In this document: positions 1 to 8,627 of the stretch, piece by piece
Layout: each line of letters opens with the position of its first letter
How positions within the stretch are numbered: the first letter of the stretch is position 1
Virus record (IMG/VR): IMGVR_UViG_3300044730_000689
Span: 1-24,789 of that record
DNA from: a virus
DNA: 24,789 nt
Strand: one strand, 5' to 3'
Notes under the pieces: generated by a model
What the model was told of the DNA's origin: nothing
What the model saw: the letters and a program-made list of their open reading frames with translations, nothing else
Database searches by the model: none
Position numbers and translations under genes: made by a program

Positions 1-526
1 CCAAAAGTGAATTGCCAAAATATAATAGATTGTCGCCTGCTCTACCAGTTCCAGCCCTAAAATCTCTTTCGTTTGTGAGTCTCGCTCTAACGATAAAATA
101 ATAAACAAAATCTTGACCTAAAACTCTATCACCGCAACGATTTAAGCCTGCTCTAAAAACTTCAAAATCATCTATAACCCTAACCAAAAAGCCTGCGGCC
201 TTTGCCACCTCTTGGAAATAAATTCTATCAGCGCCACCAATTGAAGCCAATCTAGCTAAAACCGCTTTTTTAAGCTCATCACCATTATTAGATAAGCCGT
301 TACATCTATGATCGCCAAGTGCTACATTTATCCACTCTTGTAAAAGATCGTTCGTTGTCAAAGGGTTGATTTCTTTGATTACTTTTAGAGCTTCCTCTTC
401 AAGCCGCGCATATTCGATAGCCTCGCCACTTAGTAATTTTTGCAGTGTTGAATCTGGGCTTTTATTCCAAGCCAAACCCTCTGGCAATAATTGATTTAGT
501 AAATTTTTGTACGCTGTTATATCCAA
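1..526 (-). CDS. Mu gp48-like baseplate/tail protein (DUF2313), 3' end cut by window
   Basis: I translated this frame by hand. It starts at a TTG at base 526 and stays open for 175 codons to the window edge. The product begins LDITAYKNLLNQLLPEGLAW and has the DUF2313 (YmfQ/Mu gp48) pattern: LLPxGxAW near the N-terminus, then a Leu/Glu-rich helix, a P-L-T-T-N-D-LLxEW segment, an R-x-A-V-x-A-R-L helix and a GG-x-x-x-x-YF segment. The family sits at the end of Mu-type baseplate operons, just before fibre genes, and is thought to link baseplate and fibres. The TTG start is preferred because GGGGA lies 7 bases upstream and no ATG or GTG precedes it in frame after a stop. It overlaps the gp47-like gene by 10 bases, which suggests coupled translation. 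The C-terminus is not visible. Confidence 0.85.
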   Translation of the reverse strand, partial: MDITAYKNLLNQLLPEGLAWNKSPDSTLQKLLSGEAIEYARLEEEALKVIKEINPLTTNDLLQEWINVALGDHRCNGLSNNGDELKKAVLARLASIGGADRIYFQEVAKAAGFLVRVIDDFEVFRAGLNRCGDRVLGQDFVYYFIVRARLTNERDFRAGTGRAGDNLLYFGNSLL

Positions 527-1599
527 GTTATTGTCCCCAAAATTGGAACCTGTCCAATCGAATATTGCACATTAGCGGATGGGACTGTTACCGAGTTATC
601 ATTTTCGCCAGCCGCATTTGAAACCGCTTCTCTGACTTTGGAAAGCAGTAAAGTCCATCCTACGATTGTATTACTGACTGTATCAGCGGGTTTTCTTTCT
701 CTTGCCAAAAGATCTTTTAAAGCATTTGTAATATTTGCCCTAATTTCTGGTGTATCTGGGTTAATATCAATTGTAAAATTTTGGGCTGTAGTCGAAACCG
801 CGCTGACTGTCAAATTTGCTGTAATTGGCTTTCTTGATGGCTCTTCAATATAGTTTTTTACATTTGTAACCACTGTGTTAGATGGGACGATATTCTCTGG
901 ATCTTGAGAAGTAAGATAGATTCCCACTGTACCAGCGCCGTTTAAAAATGGAATAACGTAAGCTTCACCCACGCCAGAAACCGATTCAGCCCAATTTTTA
1001 TAATCGTTTGCTGATCCACCTTGAGGCGGAGTTTGGATTCTGCTAATAATTCTTGCTCTAAGCTCTGTGTCTGTTTCTTGATCTAATCCGCCAGTCAAAC
1101 CGCCTGAAGCTACAGTTACTGAGTTATTAATTAGGTTGATGGGATTTAAAAGAGTCAAACTTGCGCCAGCCGCAAGATTCCCCGCTAATCCTGGAGCCAA
1201 AGCCACGATTGGAGCGATTGCGGTTCCAGTTGCAATTGTTACGCCTGATGTAGTTTTGTAAGTTATATCAGTATCAGAAATAAGTAAGGTTCCGCTAGGA
1301 ATCAAAGTTCCATTTGTGCCCGTAAAAGTAGCATTTCCAGCCGCGTAAGTTCCAGCGTTGCGCGCTACCCCGTAAACAGTCGCCCAAGAATTTAAAAAAT
1401 CCCCAATTGCGTTATCTGGTAAAGCTTCTTTTGATAGGGTTTGCAAGAAGCCATAAAGACCATAAAAAGCACCAGCGTTTGCGTTTGCTAAAGCTCTTAA
1501 AAATGACCCATCCAGAAATGGAGATGAGTTCAATTCACTTTGTAAATCGGTTTCAATTCTTTGTATTATTTGCTCTAGTGTTGGTTTTATTAATGGCAT
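517..1599 (-). CDS. Baseplate wedge protein, Mu gp47 / gpJ family
   Basis: The 360-residue product is a baseplate J-like protein, the wedge component that joins the central hub to the baseplate periphery in Mu- and P2-type contractile tails. The N-terminus (residues 1-60) has the typical helical start (TLEQIIQRIETDL). Residues about 80-150 hold the Gly/Ala/Thr-rich beta region (NATFTGTNGTLIPSGTLL). The segment GGLDQETDTELRARIISR at about 189-206, followed by PPQGGSANDYKNWA, is the clearest family signature. Length is normal for the family. It lies between the gp46-like and gp48-like genes as in Mu. The start follows the gp46-like stop by only a few bases, without an obvious strong Shine-Dalgarno sequence, so coupling is likely. 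Confidence 0.95.
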   Translation of the reverse strand: MPLIKPTLEQIIQRIETDLQSELNSSPFLDGSFLRALANANAGAFYGLYGFLQTLSKEALPDNAIGDFLNSWATVYGVARNAGTYAAGNATFTGTNGTLIPSGTLLISDTDITYKTTSGVTIATGTAIAPIVALAPGLAGNLAAGASLTLLNPINLINNSVTVASGGLTGGLDQETDTELRARIISRIQTPPQGGSANDYKNWAESVSGVGEAYVIPFLNGAGTVGIYLTSQDPENIVPSNTVVTNVKNYIEEPSRKPITANLTVSAVSTTAQNFTIDINPDTPEIRANITNALKDLLARERKPADTVSNTIVGWTLLLSKVREAVSNAAGENDNSVTVPSANVQYSIGQVPILGTITWI

Positions 1600-1606
1600 A
1601 TTTTTT

Positions 1607-2068
1607 TTATTCGAATAGAATTAAATATTCGCTCCTGTCAAAAGTATAATTTTCGCTGTTGATATTTTCCCATAAATAGTTATAGCGGTTACTATCTGAC
1701 TTTTTGATTTTTATTATAAATGTAAATTTAGATTTATTTTCTAAGTATCCAGAAACTGAAATGCTTTTAGCGATTTCCTGTACAATAAGCCAATTAAGAG
1801 CGTTTTTAATATAGCTGATGCCTTTCTCTAAATTTTCAATTGTAGTTTTTGATCTTGCCAAAAGCCATAGTAAAGACCCGACATCTGAAGCCCACCAGCC
1901 GCGCGGATCTTCATCAGGCAAAAGATCATCTTTGTTTGCTCTTTGATCGGTAAAAAGTGAAACTAAAATAGCTGTTTTGAGATCTTGCCCAGTTTGTAAA
2001 TCTGTGTTTGATTCATTTAGCAAAATATCAGCTAAACCATCTTTCCAAATTAAGCCTATATCTGCCAT
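1607..2068 (-). CDS. Baseplate protein, Mu gp46 (GP46) family
   Basis: The 153-residue product matches the Mu gp46 family, a small baseplate wedge protein comparable in role to T4 gp25. The diagnostic stretch is at about residues 23-60: a D-L-x-T-A-I-x-V-S-L-F-T-D-Q-R-A run, then DDLLPDEDPRGWW, where the RGWW motif is highly characteristic. After it comes a helix-rich section (SLLWLLARSKTTIENLEKGI) and a C-terminal beta section. It sits between the gp45-like spike gene and the gp47-like wedge gene, the order expected in Mu-type tails. The last 30 residues (SNRYNYLWENINSENYTF) are Asn/Tyr-rich and look more lineage-specific. Nothing suggests truncation. Confidence 0.93.
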   Translation of the reverse strand: MADIGLIWKDGLADILLNESNTDLQTGQDLKTAILVSLFTDQRANKDDLLPDEDPRGWWASDVGSLLWLLARSKTTIENLEKGISYIKNALNWLIVQEIAKSISVSGYLENKSKFTFIIKIKKSDSNRYNYLWENINSENYTFDRSEYLILFE

Positions 2069-2082
2069 AAAAAAATTATAAC

Positions 2083-2583
2083 TTACATTGGTAAACTTGG
2101 AGTACTACCGCCTGGATGAGTGTGCCCGTTGTACTGGCTTCTCATAGCCGAAACAGTCCTAGTATTGGTTCCTGAATTGTCTAGAATATCACCAGTTACT
2201 TGAAGATTGCCATTAATTTTTACGTTTGGAGCTGTGATTTCAATAATTCTATTTTGCTTAAAATGGATCTTATCGCCAAAATTATTGTAAATCACCACTT
2301 CGCCAGCGTTTAAATTTATTGGTCTGTAGCGTGTATCTTCAGTTGCTATAACTATGCTATTGTCCCTAGATCCACCAAGCGAAACCAAAAGCGCTTGACA
2401 TCCAGAAACTGGAACCGAGCTAAAGCCGTAATCTTGATAACGATCTACGTCATTATGCGTTTCATTTTCCATCAATGAAATTTGTACTTTTTGGATCTTC
2501 TTAGTATCGTCAATAATTCTAAGGATCCCGATCCCAAGCGCCATCAAAATTTTTCTTTTTAAGTCTGTGATTAGCTCTTTCAT
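2083..2583 (-). CDS. Baseplate spike (Mu gp45 / P2 gpV family) with HxH metal-binding tip
   Basis: The 166-residue product is a gp45/gpV-type central spike, the trimeric needle at the distal end of the tail tube that pierces the outer membrane. The N-terminal half (to about residue 100) is the OB-fold-like region with the family segments ETHNDVDRYQDYGFSS and ATEDTRYRPINLNAGEVVIYN. The following repeats (IIEITAPNVKINGNLQVTGD) fit the triple-stranded beta-helix. The C-terminus carries HTHPGG (His154, His156), the HxH motif that in P2 gpV and relatives binds an iron ion inside the trimer tip. Its start overlaps the gp44-like stop by four bases (ATGA). Function assignment is firm; metal binding is inferred from family structures. 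Confidence 0.95.
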   Translation of the reverse strand: MKELITDLKRKILMALGIGILRIIDDTKKIQKVQISLMENETHNDVDRYQDYGFSSVPVSGCQALLVSLGGSRDNSIVIATEDTRYRPINLNAGEVVIYNNFGDKIHFKQNRIIEITAPNVKINGNLQVTGDILDNSGTNTRTVSAMRSQYNGHTHPGGSTPSLPM

Positions 2584-3629
2584 TTTAAAAGTATTGAATC
2601 CTCTAAATCTTGTTTTTTTATAACGGGCTCTGGCAAATATGAATCTGGATGTACCAGTTCTAAATCTGTTGTTTGTCCTGTAATGTCATCATAAGTAAAA
2701 GATATTGATTTTATTAGCATATATTTTCTAAAGCGAATCGGCGCTATATCTACTGCAATTAATTGGTTTACTTGCCAAAGATTAGCACCTGAATCAGTCC
2801 AGCCATCTAGCTGTATTGAAAGCGTTTGAGATCTTGCCGCTCTAACTGCCGCTTCCCATTCAATCCGCGCTTTTGCTTGAGCTGTATTGATAGCACCTGA
2901 CGCAATTAAAACAAATGGTCTATAACGTTCGATATTCTGATCTTGGCATTTTGCCCTAACTGAGACTTGCTGATCTGCTGTCAAACTATCATCATTAGCG
3001 CTAGTTTGCTGTCCTTTGATTGTATACTCGCTAAACCTGGAGCTAATATCAACATCTGAATTAAATTTTAAAATATTGCCAGGGCATACTAAACGCGTTT
3101 GATTTATTGAGTTCCCGATCTCATCAATCACTAAATCGCCGTTTATATCTGAATATAGAAAAACTCCGATCCTGCGGGCTTCTCTTTCTAGCTCTTCAAA
3201 AACGGTTCCTTGCTGAAGTGTGATTTTAGAAAATTTAGTATTGGCTTTTTCTGTTTTAGAGATGATATTGATTTTAAAGTTTGTAGTAAGCTTTTGGGCA
3301 AATTGTAAATAAGATAGATTTGTAAATTCGCTTGATGTAAAAACCGCGCTGGAGTCGATTAAATCTGCTGTTTTGTCCCGGCCATTGATAAGTATGTCAA
3401 AACTTGTATCTGAACCATCAATTGAAACACTTTCCAAATAGCCTGTAATAATTGGCTGGTTTGCAATTAAAATTTTTATTGTGTTTCCAGGAATAAAATT
3501 AAAAATATCTGGTTGCGTGATTTTAAAACTGTAACTACTAGATAAATTTTCAATAGATTTTTTTATTTCCACTTGCCTGAAATTTTCGTAAATTGCACCA
3601 TTAACAATTACTGACAATTTATCACGCAT
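2580..3629 (-). CDS. Baseplate hub protein, Mu gp44 (gpP) / P2 gpD-like
   Basis: The 349-residue product is a Mu gpP-type hub protein, related in fold to T4 gp27 and P2 gpD, forming the ring between tube end and spike. The N-terminus contains VIVNGAIYENFRQVEIKKSI and then a P-G-N-T-I-K-I-L-I segment, typical of this family. Around residues 130-180 is the region EELEREARRIGVFLYSDING, also conserved. A segment near 270-310 (GWTDSGANLWQVNQLIAVD) matches the 'G-W-x-x-x-x-G-x-L-W' pattern seen in gp44 proteins. It overlaps the upstream circularization-like gene by 8 bases and the downstream spike gene by 4. Order and length support the call. Assembly role is by homology only. Confidence 0.92.
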   Translation of the reverse strand: MRDKLSVIVNGAIYENFRQVEIKKSIENLSSSYSFKITQPDIFNFIPGNTIKILIANQPIITGYLESVSIDGSDTSFDILINGRDKTADLIDSSAVFTSSEFTNLSYLQFAQKLTTNFKINIISKTEKANTKFSKITLQQGTVFEELEREARRIGVFLYSDINGDLVIDEIGNSINQTRLVCPGNILKFNSDVDISSRFSEYTIKGQQTSANDDSLTADQQVSVRAKCQDQNIERYRPFVLIASGAINTAQAKARIEWEAAVRAARSQTLSIQLDGWTDSGANLWQVNQLIAVDIAPIRFRKYMLIKSISFTYDDITGQTTDLELVHPDSYLPEPVIKKQDLEDSILLK

Positions 3630-4851
3630 TAATAATAGCCTCTATTTTTTTATTAGGATCTATAAAGCCTGGATGCCTGATTTTGTTTCTTGCCACTATA
3701 TCGCTTTCTAAGTCTATATTCCCGTAAATTTTATAAGCAAAAACCAAGCTGGATGTAATACCTTTGGTATAAAAAGTTTTTAGTTCTGGTAAATCAATAT
3801 TGCTTGGCGGGAGCGATCTTACAATATTAGCTTTTAGATTTTTTAAAGCGTTAAATTCTGAATCCTCTGAAGAGCTGTTAATAAGCGTGTTTGCCTCTGC
3901 CACTAAATCATTTTTAATTTGATTAGCTTCTTGTCTAGATTCAAAAGTCATATTAGTAACTGATTTAGCTTTGTTAGCAAAACCAGCGGTCTCTATTAAT
4001 CTTGCTGTCGCCTTTGCATTTCCATTTTGTGCTTTGTTTACTGAAGTGTACTCGCTGACTGTTGGATAGCTTACATTTTGAGTTTCTTTCAAAACTTTAT
4101 TGGCGCTCTTGCCATTAGGGCCAGTTTCGTTTATTAAATTAAAAGTATCAATTATAAACCCTGCAAAATTTCTTGTATCCGCCAAAAATGATGATGAGGG
4201 ATTAATTAAAGTATCTAAGTTAGCTTTTAATGTCGCATACGCAATTTGGTAAGTACGCGATCCAAGTATTTCTTGAGTTACCGCGCCGACAAAAGAACCA
4301 AGATTTATTTGACGCAATAAATTAGAAAATATTGGCTGAGAAACCAAGCCAATTACTTGCCGCGTGTATTCTGGAACCCCGTTTACAATTGTATTTAAAA
4401 CAAAATTGTCAAAAGCTACTGATTCCAAATTTTCTGCTGAGTTGATTAAATTAAAATTACTATCTTCTGTAATCTGCGGAAATTTATTTTTTCCAGCCTC
4501 TACGAAAGTAACATTTAAAAAAGCGATTCCGCCATCTTCTGCGGATTCTGATAAAGAATAATTTTGGATATAAACATTTTTCTGGCCAATATAGGGATGT
4601 ACTAAAATTCCAGGTTCTGCATTATTAACCGCATTTAGAAAATTGTCGCGGTCTTGCATATAGTTAGCGCCAATAAAAAATATTTCAAGATTGTATTGCT
4701 CTGACTTTCTACCAAGATCCTGCGTTACTACATCTTCGGTTAAAAGATATGAATAGCTAATAAGATTTCTGCCAAAAGTTGTATTAGTGCTTCTAGTGTT
4801 AAAGTTTACATTTTTAAAGGATCCAGGTTGTATTTGATTTTGCCAATTCAT
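3622..4851 (-). CDS. Mu gp43 (N)-like tail/DNA circularization protein
   Basis: The 409-residue product begins with a recognisable DNA-circularization N-terminal domain (pfam DNA_circ_N), as in Mu gp43/N. The opening W-Q-x-x-x-x-P-G-S-F-K-N-V segment, then a G-R-x-L-I-S-Y-x-Y region, E-Q-Y-N-L-E-I-F-F-I-G and GILVHPYIGQKNV are the family pattern, with the domain covering about residues 1-95. The rest is helix-rich and less conserved. In Mu this gene lies between tape measure and gp44, as here, and the protein is regarded as a tail/baseplate component although the family name comes from a proposed role in joining phage DNA ends. There is a 3-base gap to the tape measure stop. Confidence 0.9.
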   Translation of the reverse strand: MNWQNQIQPGSFKNVNFNTRSTNTTFGRNLISYSYLLTEDVVTQDLGRKSEQYNLEIFFIGANYMQDRDNFLNAVNNAEPGILVHPYIGQKNVYIQNYSLSESAEDGGIAFLNVTFVEAGKNKFPQITEDSNFNLINSAENLESVAFDNFVLNTIVNGVPEYTRQVIGLVSQPIFSNLLRQINLGSFVGAVTQEILGSRTYQIAYATLKANLDTLINPSSSFLADTRNFAGFIIDTFNLINETGPNGKSANKVLKETQNVSYPTVSEYTSVNKAQNGNAKATARLIETAGFANKAKSVTNMTFESRQEANQIKNDLVAEANTLINSSSEDSEFNALKNLKANIVRSLPPSNIDLPELKTFYTKGITSSLVFAYKIYGNIDLESDIVARNKIRHPGFIDPNKKIEAIINA

Positions 4852-4854
4852 TTT

Positions 4855-6273
4855 TTAAACTCCAGGTAACGCATAACCGACATTTAGATTTTTGATATTA
4901 GAGCTGTTGTTTTTAAATACCTTTGCGCCCTGTGGTAGATTGCTAAACGTAACTTCTACTTGTCCAGGAATTGAATTAAAAGCTGTATTAGAAAAGTTCA
5001 AATCACCAGTACCGAGCGGGATTCGGTTGTTAGTTCTACCGACTGGACCGCTAGTATTAACTGCGTTTATAGATGGAATTAAACCCACCACGCCAGTAAG
5101 CAAGCCTGCTAATTTCAATACTGCGCCGACTACAAAACCAATTGCTTTGCCTAGCGCTTCAGCAATTTTTATTGTAGATCCCATATCCAAGCCCATTGCA
5201 GAAAAAATCTTTTTGGATATGATACCTAAGGTATTAAGAAACTTTCCAAGCGCTCCAAATTCAAAATTAGCACCTTTAAAACCCTCTTTGAGACCATCCC
5301 AAAAGCCAATAAAAAACGCTGAGATTGGTTCCCAGAAAGTAATAATCAAAGCCGCCGCCGCAATAAAGCCCCCAGCAATTGCCGCTATTTCAAATGTTGC
5401 CGCTCCAATTATCGCCGCTAAACTACCAATCAAAAATATTAATGGGCCAATAGTTGCCGCCAAAAGTCCAAAAATTACAATTTTCTTTTTAACCGAGTCT
5501 GATAAACCATTTACAAAACCGACCGCCTGTTGAAGCAATCCTACTAAGGGTTTAAGCATTTCATTTATAATTTTTCCAAAGGGTTCCAGTAAATCCCCAA
5601 AAGCGTTCTCTAGCTTTTTATATGGGTTTACATCTGAAGCCGCTTCAGCCGCGCCGCCGTATTGCCTTTGCAATTCCTCTAAAATTAGCGCTTGCGCTTC
5701 TGCTAATCTGCCTGTTGTAGCTAAGTTTTTGATTAGCGCTGTTTGTGATTCGCTAAACTGAATCCCTGATTTAGAAAGAGCTTTAAGGTTTTTAACTGGA
5801 TCGTTTAAAGCCTTACCAAGCTGGATAGCTGTTGGTAAAAGTCCTTTCTTTGTTACTGTTGCAACATCTAAAACCGCTTTTTGTGTATCTAAAAAGTTTT
5901 TGCCAGTGATATTAGTAAAAGTTAAAAGCTGAGTAGTTACATCTCGCAATATTTCCTCATCACCAAAAAGAGTTTGAAATTGTAAAGTTTCCGCTACACT
6001 TGCAAATTGTTTCTCTGTGATTCCGACCTGATCGCCGACTTCTTTTAATCTGGTTCTAACTTGTGCTAGCGCATCTTCTTGCGTAAGAAAGTTTTTAACA
6101 GCAAAAGTACCAAGCGCCGCTAAAGGAGCTGTAACGCTGAAAGTCAGTTCAGTACCGAGTTTCTGAAATGATTTTCCGACATTAGAAACTTGACGTTGAA
6201 GTTTGCTAAACATCCCAGAAACTTCATCTATGCCTTTGATTTTTATAAAAAATGGAAAAGAGTTAGCCGCCAT
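4855..6273 (-). CDS. Tail tape measure protein (short)
   Basis: The 472-residue product has the layout of a tape measure protein: a coiled-coil-prone N-terminus (FSKLQRQVSNVGKSFQKLG), a long helical body (residues about 80-260), and a strongly hydrophobic block at about 270-325 (several Ala/Ile/Leu-rich runs that could span a membrane), then a Gly/Ala-rich section and a small C-terminal beta tail (QVEVTFSNLPQGAKVF) like that of Mu-type tape measures. It lies directly downstream of the chaperone frameshift product, the near-universal position. It is short for a myovirus. With the usual rule of about 0.15 nm per residue, the tail would be near 70 nm; this is inference. The hydrophobic block fits a role in channel formation during DNA entry. 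Confidence 0.9.
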   Translation of the reverse strand: MAANSFPFFIKIKGIDEVSGMFSKLQRQVSNVGKSFQKLGTELTFSVTAPLAALGTFAVKNFLTQEDALAQVRTRLKEVGDQVGITEKQFASVAETLQFQTLFGDEEILRDVTTQLLTFTNITGKNFLDTQKAVLDVATVTKKGLLPTAIQLGKALNDPVKNLKALSKSGIQFSESQTALIKNLATTGRLAEAQALILEELQRQYGGAAEAASDVNPYKKLENAFGDLLEPFGKIINEMLKPLVGLLQQAVGFVNGLSDSVKKKIVIFGLLAATIGPLIFLIGSLAAIIGAATFEIAAIAGGFIAAAALIITFWEPISAFFIGFWDGLKEGFKGANFEFGALGKFLNTLGIISKKIFSAMGLDMGSTIKIAEALGKAIGFVVGAVLKLAGLLTGVVGLIPSINAVNTSGPVGRTNNRIPLGTGDLNFSNTAFNSIPGQVEVTFSNLPQGAKVFKNNSSNIKNLNVGYALPGV

Positions 6274-6275
6274 AG

Positions 6276-6751
6276 TTAATATTTACCAATCAAGCCTTTC
6301 TTTATGTCAAAATTTATTCTTTTTATTGCTCGTTCTGACCAAAAAAACAATTGCTTAATAGTCATATTGTATAACTCTTTTGGCGAAATGTAAAACGGAT
6401 AGCCCGCCAGCAATTCGATTGTCTCGTTTAAGTCTTGTCGCCCAGGGACTCCTGCAAAAAATACATAACCGCCGATATAATTTTTTTGATGTCTTGCCCT
6501 TTGATTCTGCCAAGTCTCGCCGAATCTAAACCGCACATTTTGGAAGCTAGCTTTCTAATATTTTGATAACCGATTTTAGTTAAGTCGATAGAATCTAAAA
6601 CTTCCCAAGTTGGAGCTAAAAATTCTAGTTCGGTGTAAACCTCTTGCCCAAAAGTTAGCGGTTTTTCTAGTTTGACAATTACCGCGTCTTTTGTCTCATC
6701 ATAAAGAATCTCGACATCTTTATCTTCAAATTTTATTGTTTTAATTTCCAT
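6276..6751 (-). CDS. Tail assembly chaperone, long form made by -1 ribosomal frameshift
   Basis: The -1 frame relative to the short chaperone is open through the overlap and continues to a stop at 6276. A -1 slip in the overlap would give a 158-residue fusion: about 99 residues of the short form, then a 59-residue extension starting AGVPGRQDLNETI and ending in a basic helix (KRINFDIKKGLIGKY). Conserved programmed frameshifts here are known for lambda G/GT, P2 E/E+E' and Mu 41/42-type genes. The extension ends 2 bases before the tape measure start. Reading it as a separate gene from an internal ATG at 6536 is less likely because its N-terminal part then only shadows the chaperone frame. Frameshifting itself is inferred. 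Confidence 0.82.
6428..6751 (-). CDS. Tail assembly chaperone, short form (P2 E / Mu gp41 family)
   Basis: The 107-residue product matches the E/41/14 family of tail assembly chaperones. It has an acidic beta-strand start (residues 1-35), then KPLTFGQEVYTELEFLAPTW, the conserved 'g-x-x-x-x-x-l-x-l-x-x-P-T' region, and helices ending in KKIISAVMYFLQESLG. Such proteins coat the tape measure while tube protein polymerises round it and are not part of the virion. It lies between tube and tape measure genes, with 25 bases to the tube stop. The 3' end overlaps a second reading frame by more than 100 bases, which carries the frameshift extension described separately. Confidence 0.9.
   Translation of the reverse strand: MEIKTIKFEDKDVEILYDETKDAVIVKLEKPLTFGQEVYTELEFLAPTWEVLDSIDLTKIGYQNIRKLASKMCGLDSARLGRIKGQDIKKIISAVMYFLQESLGDKT
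6455..6461 (-). other. Candidate -1 frameshift slippery site T TTT TTG
   Basis: On the minus strand the short-form frame reads TAT TTT TTG CAG, so T TTT TTG sits in the correct X XXY YYZ phase. After a -1 slip the ribosome reads GCA GGA GTC into the open -1 frame. An A7 run 20-26 bases upstream (bases 6481-6487, phase C AAA AAA A) is a weaker alternative site. Both give a 158-residue fusion. Confidence 0.7.
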
Positions 6752-6776
6752 GGTTGCAAGTCCTTTTTTTTATTTG

Positions 6777-7145
6777 TTATTGAATCTCATCAGCTGGAAA
6801 GCGCGATGTAAATTTAACTGTGATATTTCCCTCTTCAGTTTGAACATTGCCGTCCCCTGAGTACCAAGCTTGGCGCAAAACTATCGCTTTGCCGTTGCCA
6901 AGTGAAAGCGTAACAGTTACATCAGAAATATTCACCAAAGCCGCTAAATCTACGTTTACTGAATCGGTAAACTCGCCTTCGATATAACTAGCTTGATGTG
7001 TTTCTTTGTAGCCATGTACGCCATCAGCACCTATAACCTCTTCTCTGAGCGGGTATCCAAGATTGTAAGTAAAGTTTCCTTTAGCCTCGTAAACTTGTCC
7101 GTCTATGTTAAATGATAAAATCCCACCGCGTCTATGTATTGCCAT
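6777..7145 (-). CDS. Tail tube protein, Mu gpM family
   Basis: The 122-residue product matches the Mu-type tail tube family. Typical features are the N-terminal RRGGILSFNIDGQVYEAKGN (a conserved G-x-x-x-x-x-x-D-G-x-x-x-x-x-K-G-x-F/Y strand pair), then G-A-D-G-V-H-G-Y-K-E-T, a beta-hairpin characteristic of the family, and a closing strand IEGEFTD...TVTLSLGNGKAIVLRQAW. Length is close to Mu gpM. It forms stacked hexameric rings inside the sheath through which DNA passes. The gene lies between sheath and chaperone genes, the standard order. A 9-base gap separates it from the sheath stop, with a purine-rich AAGGA about 6 bases before its ATG. Confidence 0.95.
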   Translation of the reverse strand: MAIHRRGGILSFNIDGQVYEAKGNFTYNLGYPLREEVIGADGVHGYKETHQASYIEGEFTDSVNVDLAALVNISDVTVTLSLGNGKAIVLRQAWYSGDGNVQTEEGNITVKFTSRFPADEIQ

Positions 7146-7154
7146 AATTTCCTT

Positions 7155-8624
7155 TTATAGAATAAATCCTAATTTTACCCCTGCTTGTAAGAATTGATTA
7201 ACTAAATTAATTGGTAGTAAGAAATCTAATCTGTTTGGATTTTGAGCGTTTCTTTCAACTACTAGATCAGCTTTAAACTGATTAAAATCTTCTACCAGTA
7301 CCATATTTTCCCATTCTCTAAATTTAGCAATTGCATGAGCTTTGCCAATCATTGGAGTTATGACTGCTTGACCAGCCGCAATTCTGTCTGAATCGTTTGC
7401 TAGTTTATGACGCGGGAATTTTAGCGCTAGTGAATTTCTAAAATCATATCTGATATAAGAAAGAGTCAATAAAGTGTTTACATCTAGGTATGATGTATCT
7501 GGAGATCCGCCAGCGTTTGTTTTGTAAGTGGTGATCAATCTTTGTATTGCTACCTCGCCAGTACTAGAAATATTAATAGTTGAAATCCCGTTGTTAAGTT
7601 GTGATTCTTGCTCTGCAACAGTATTTCTATTTGCTACTTTTGGAGCTATAATCCCAGTCAAACTTAAAGTTTGGAAAGGTCTAGCAGGATCAATATTGCC
7701 AGCAATCATTACTTTTTTTGCAATTGCCGCCGCAATTTCATAGCCTAGGTTTGGGCATCCTTTAATATTTGCAATAGATAGCCACTTAGAGTTCTGTGAA
7801 TTGCCGACTATATTCGCATTTGAAACAGTATCAGCTAAAGCGCTAAAGCAAATAGCTTCTATCATTCTTGACGCTGAACCTCTGGAATCAAGCTCTAGTT
7901 CGATTGCGTCTAAAGTAGTTGTATCAGTCCATGGGGAAATCAAAATATTGTAATGAGTGTCGCCCATAGCCGCAAAAGCGCTTGTCAATGATGGGTTGCC
8001 AGATCCTGAAGCAAAACCAGTAATAGTTAAAACTAATCCCGCTGGAGTTGAATCGGTTTCAAAGAAATTTGTTTGTACTGAAATCAAATTTCCGACTAAG
8101 CCTTTCTGCTTAGCAGTTAAATCTATTTCGTAATTATTGACGCCATCAATAGCCGCTGTGCATGGTAAATCAGTTCTTGCATTGATCGCTGAAACTAAAC
8201 CGCTTGCTACTGTTGCCGCTGTATCGCCTGAAGCTACAGCCAAATTAACTACTTTTCCAGCAATATAAAGCGCAATAGTTCCCGCCGCTGTTGCTGGTCC
8301 TGTAATAGAAATCCCAGCTGTCGCGTTTACGCCAGTTGGTTCTGCTACCGCAATCGCTGAAAAATCGGTTACTGCGGGATCAGCAAAATAGGATTGTGCG
8401 ATATTATGCAAAACTGATCCTGGGCCAAATAGGAGTTTGGCTTGGTCTGCGCTAGTAACCGAGTAAATTGTATTAGTCGTTGCTGTCCCTGCATTGGTTT
8501 TTAAACCAAGCGCCATAGCTTTGTATGGTTGAATTGATGGGCCTGCTAGCGCCGCTGAAGAATCATATTCTACGCGAATATAAGGGACTCTTAAATTTGT
8601 GATTTCATTAAAACTAATAGGCAT
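7155..8624 (-). CDS. Tail sheath protein, Mu gpL family
   Basis: The 489-residue product is the contractile sheath subunit. The start MPISFNEITNLRVPYIRVEY is typical of Mu gpL. It is followed by GPSIQPYKAMALGLKTNAG and a domain rich in Ala/Gly/Thr. The C-terminal third holds the conserved sheath core, including TGIIAPKVANRNTVAEQESQ (about 325-345), a TYKTNAGGSPDTSYLDVNTL segment and a final basic/hydrophobic stretch (RNAQNPNRLDFLLPINLVNQ) that forms the inter-subunit strands in related sheaths. Length agrees with Mu gpL. AAGGA lies about 9 bases upstream of the ATG. It is expected to assemble round the tube and contract on infection. Confidence 0.96.
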   Translation of the reverse strand: MPISFNEITNLRVPYIRVEYDSSAALAGPSIQPYKAMALGLKTNAGTATTNTIYSVTSADQAKLLFGPGSVLHNIAQSYFADPAVTDFSAIAVAEPTGVNATAGISITGPATAAGTIALYIAGKVVNLAVASGDTAATVASGLVSAINARTDLPCTAAIDGVNNYEIDLTAKQKGLVGNLISVQTNFFETDSTPAGLVLTITGFASGSGNPSLTSAFAAMGDTHYNILISPWTDTTTLDAIELELDSRGSASRMIEAICFSALADTVSNANIVGNSQNSKWLSIANIKGCPNLGYEIAAAIAKKVMIAGNIDPARPFQTLSLTGIIAPKVANRNTVAEQESQLNNGISTINISSTGEVAIQRLITTYKTNAGGSPDTSYLDVNTLLTLSYIRYDFRNSLALKFPRHKLANDSDRIAAGQAVITPMIGKAHAIAKFREWENMVLVEDFNQFKADLVVERNAQNPNRLDFLLPINLVNQFLQAGVKLGFIL

Positions 8625-8627
8625 AAA

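Noticed and set aside
4892-5533. 213-codon open frame on the plus strand
   Set aside because: It is the complement of the tape measure gene; its Pro/Lys/Ala-rich sequence comes from antisense of Ala/Gly/Ile codons, and the minus-strand product is a clear family member.
6276-6536. Independent 86-residue gene from ATG 6536
   Set aside because: The first part only shadows the chaperone gene, and the -1 phase with a slippery site and conserved position favour the frameshift product.
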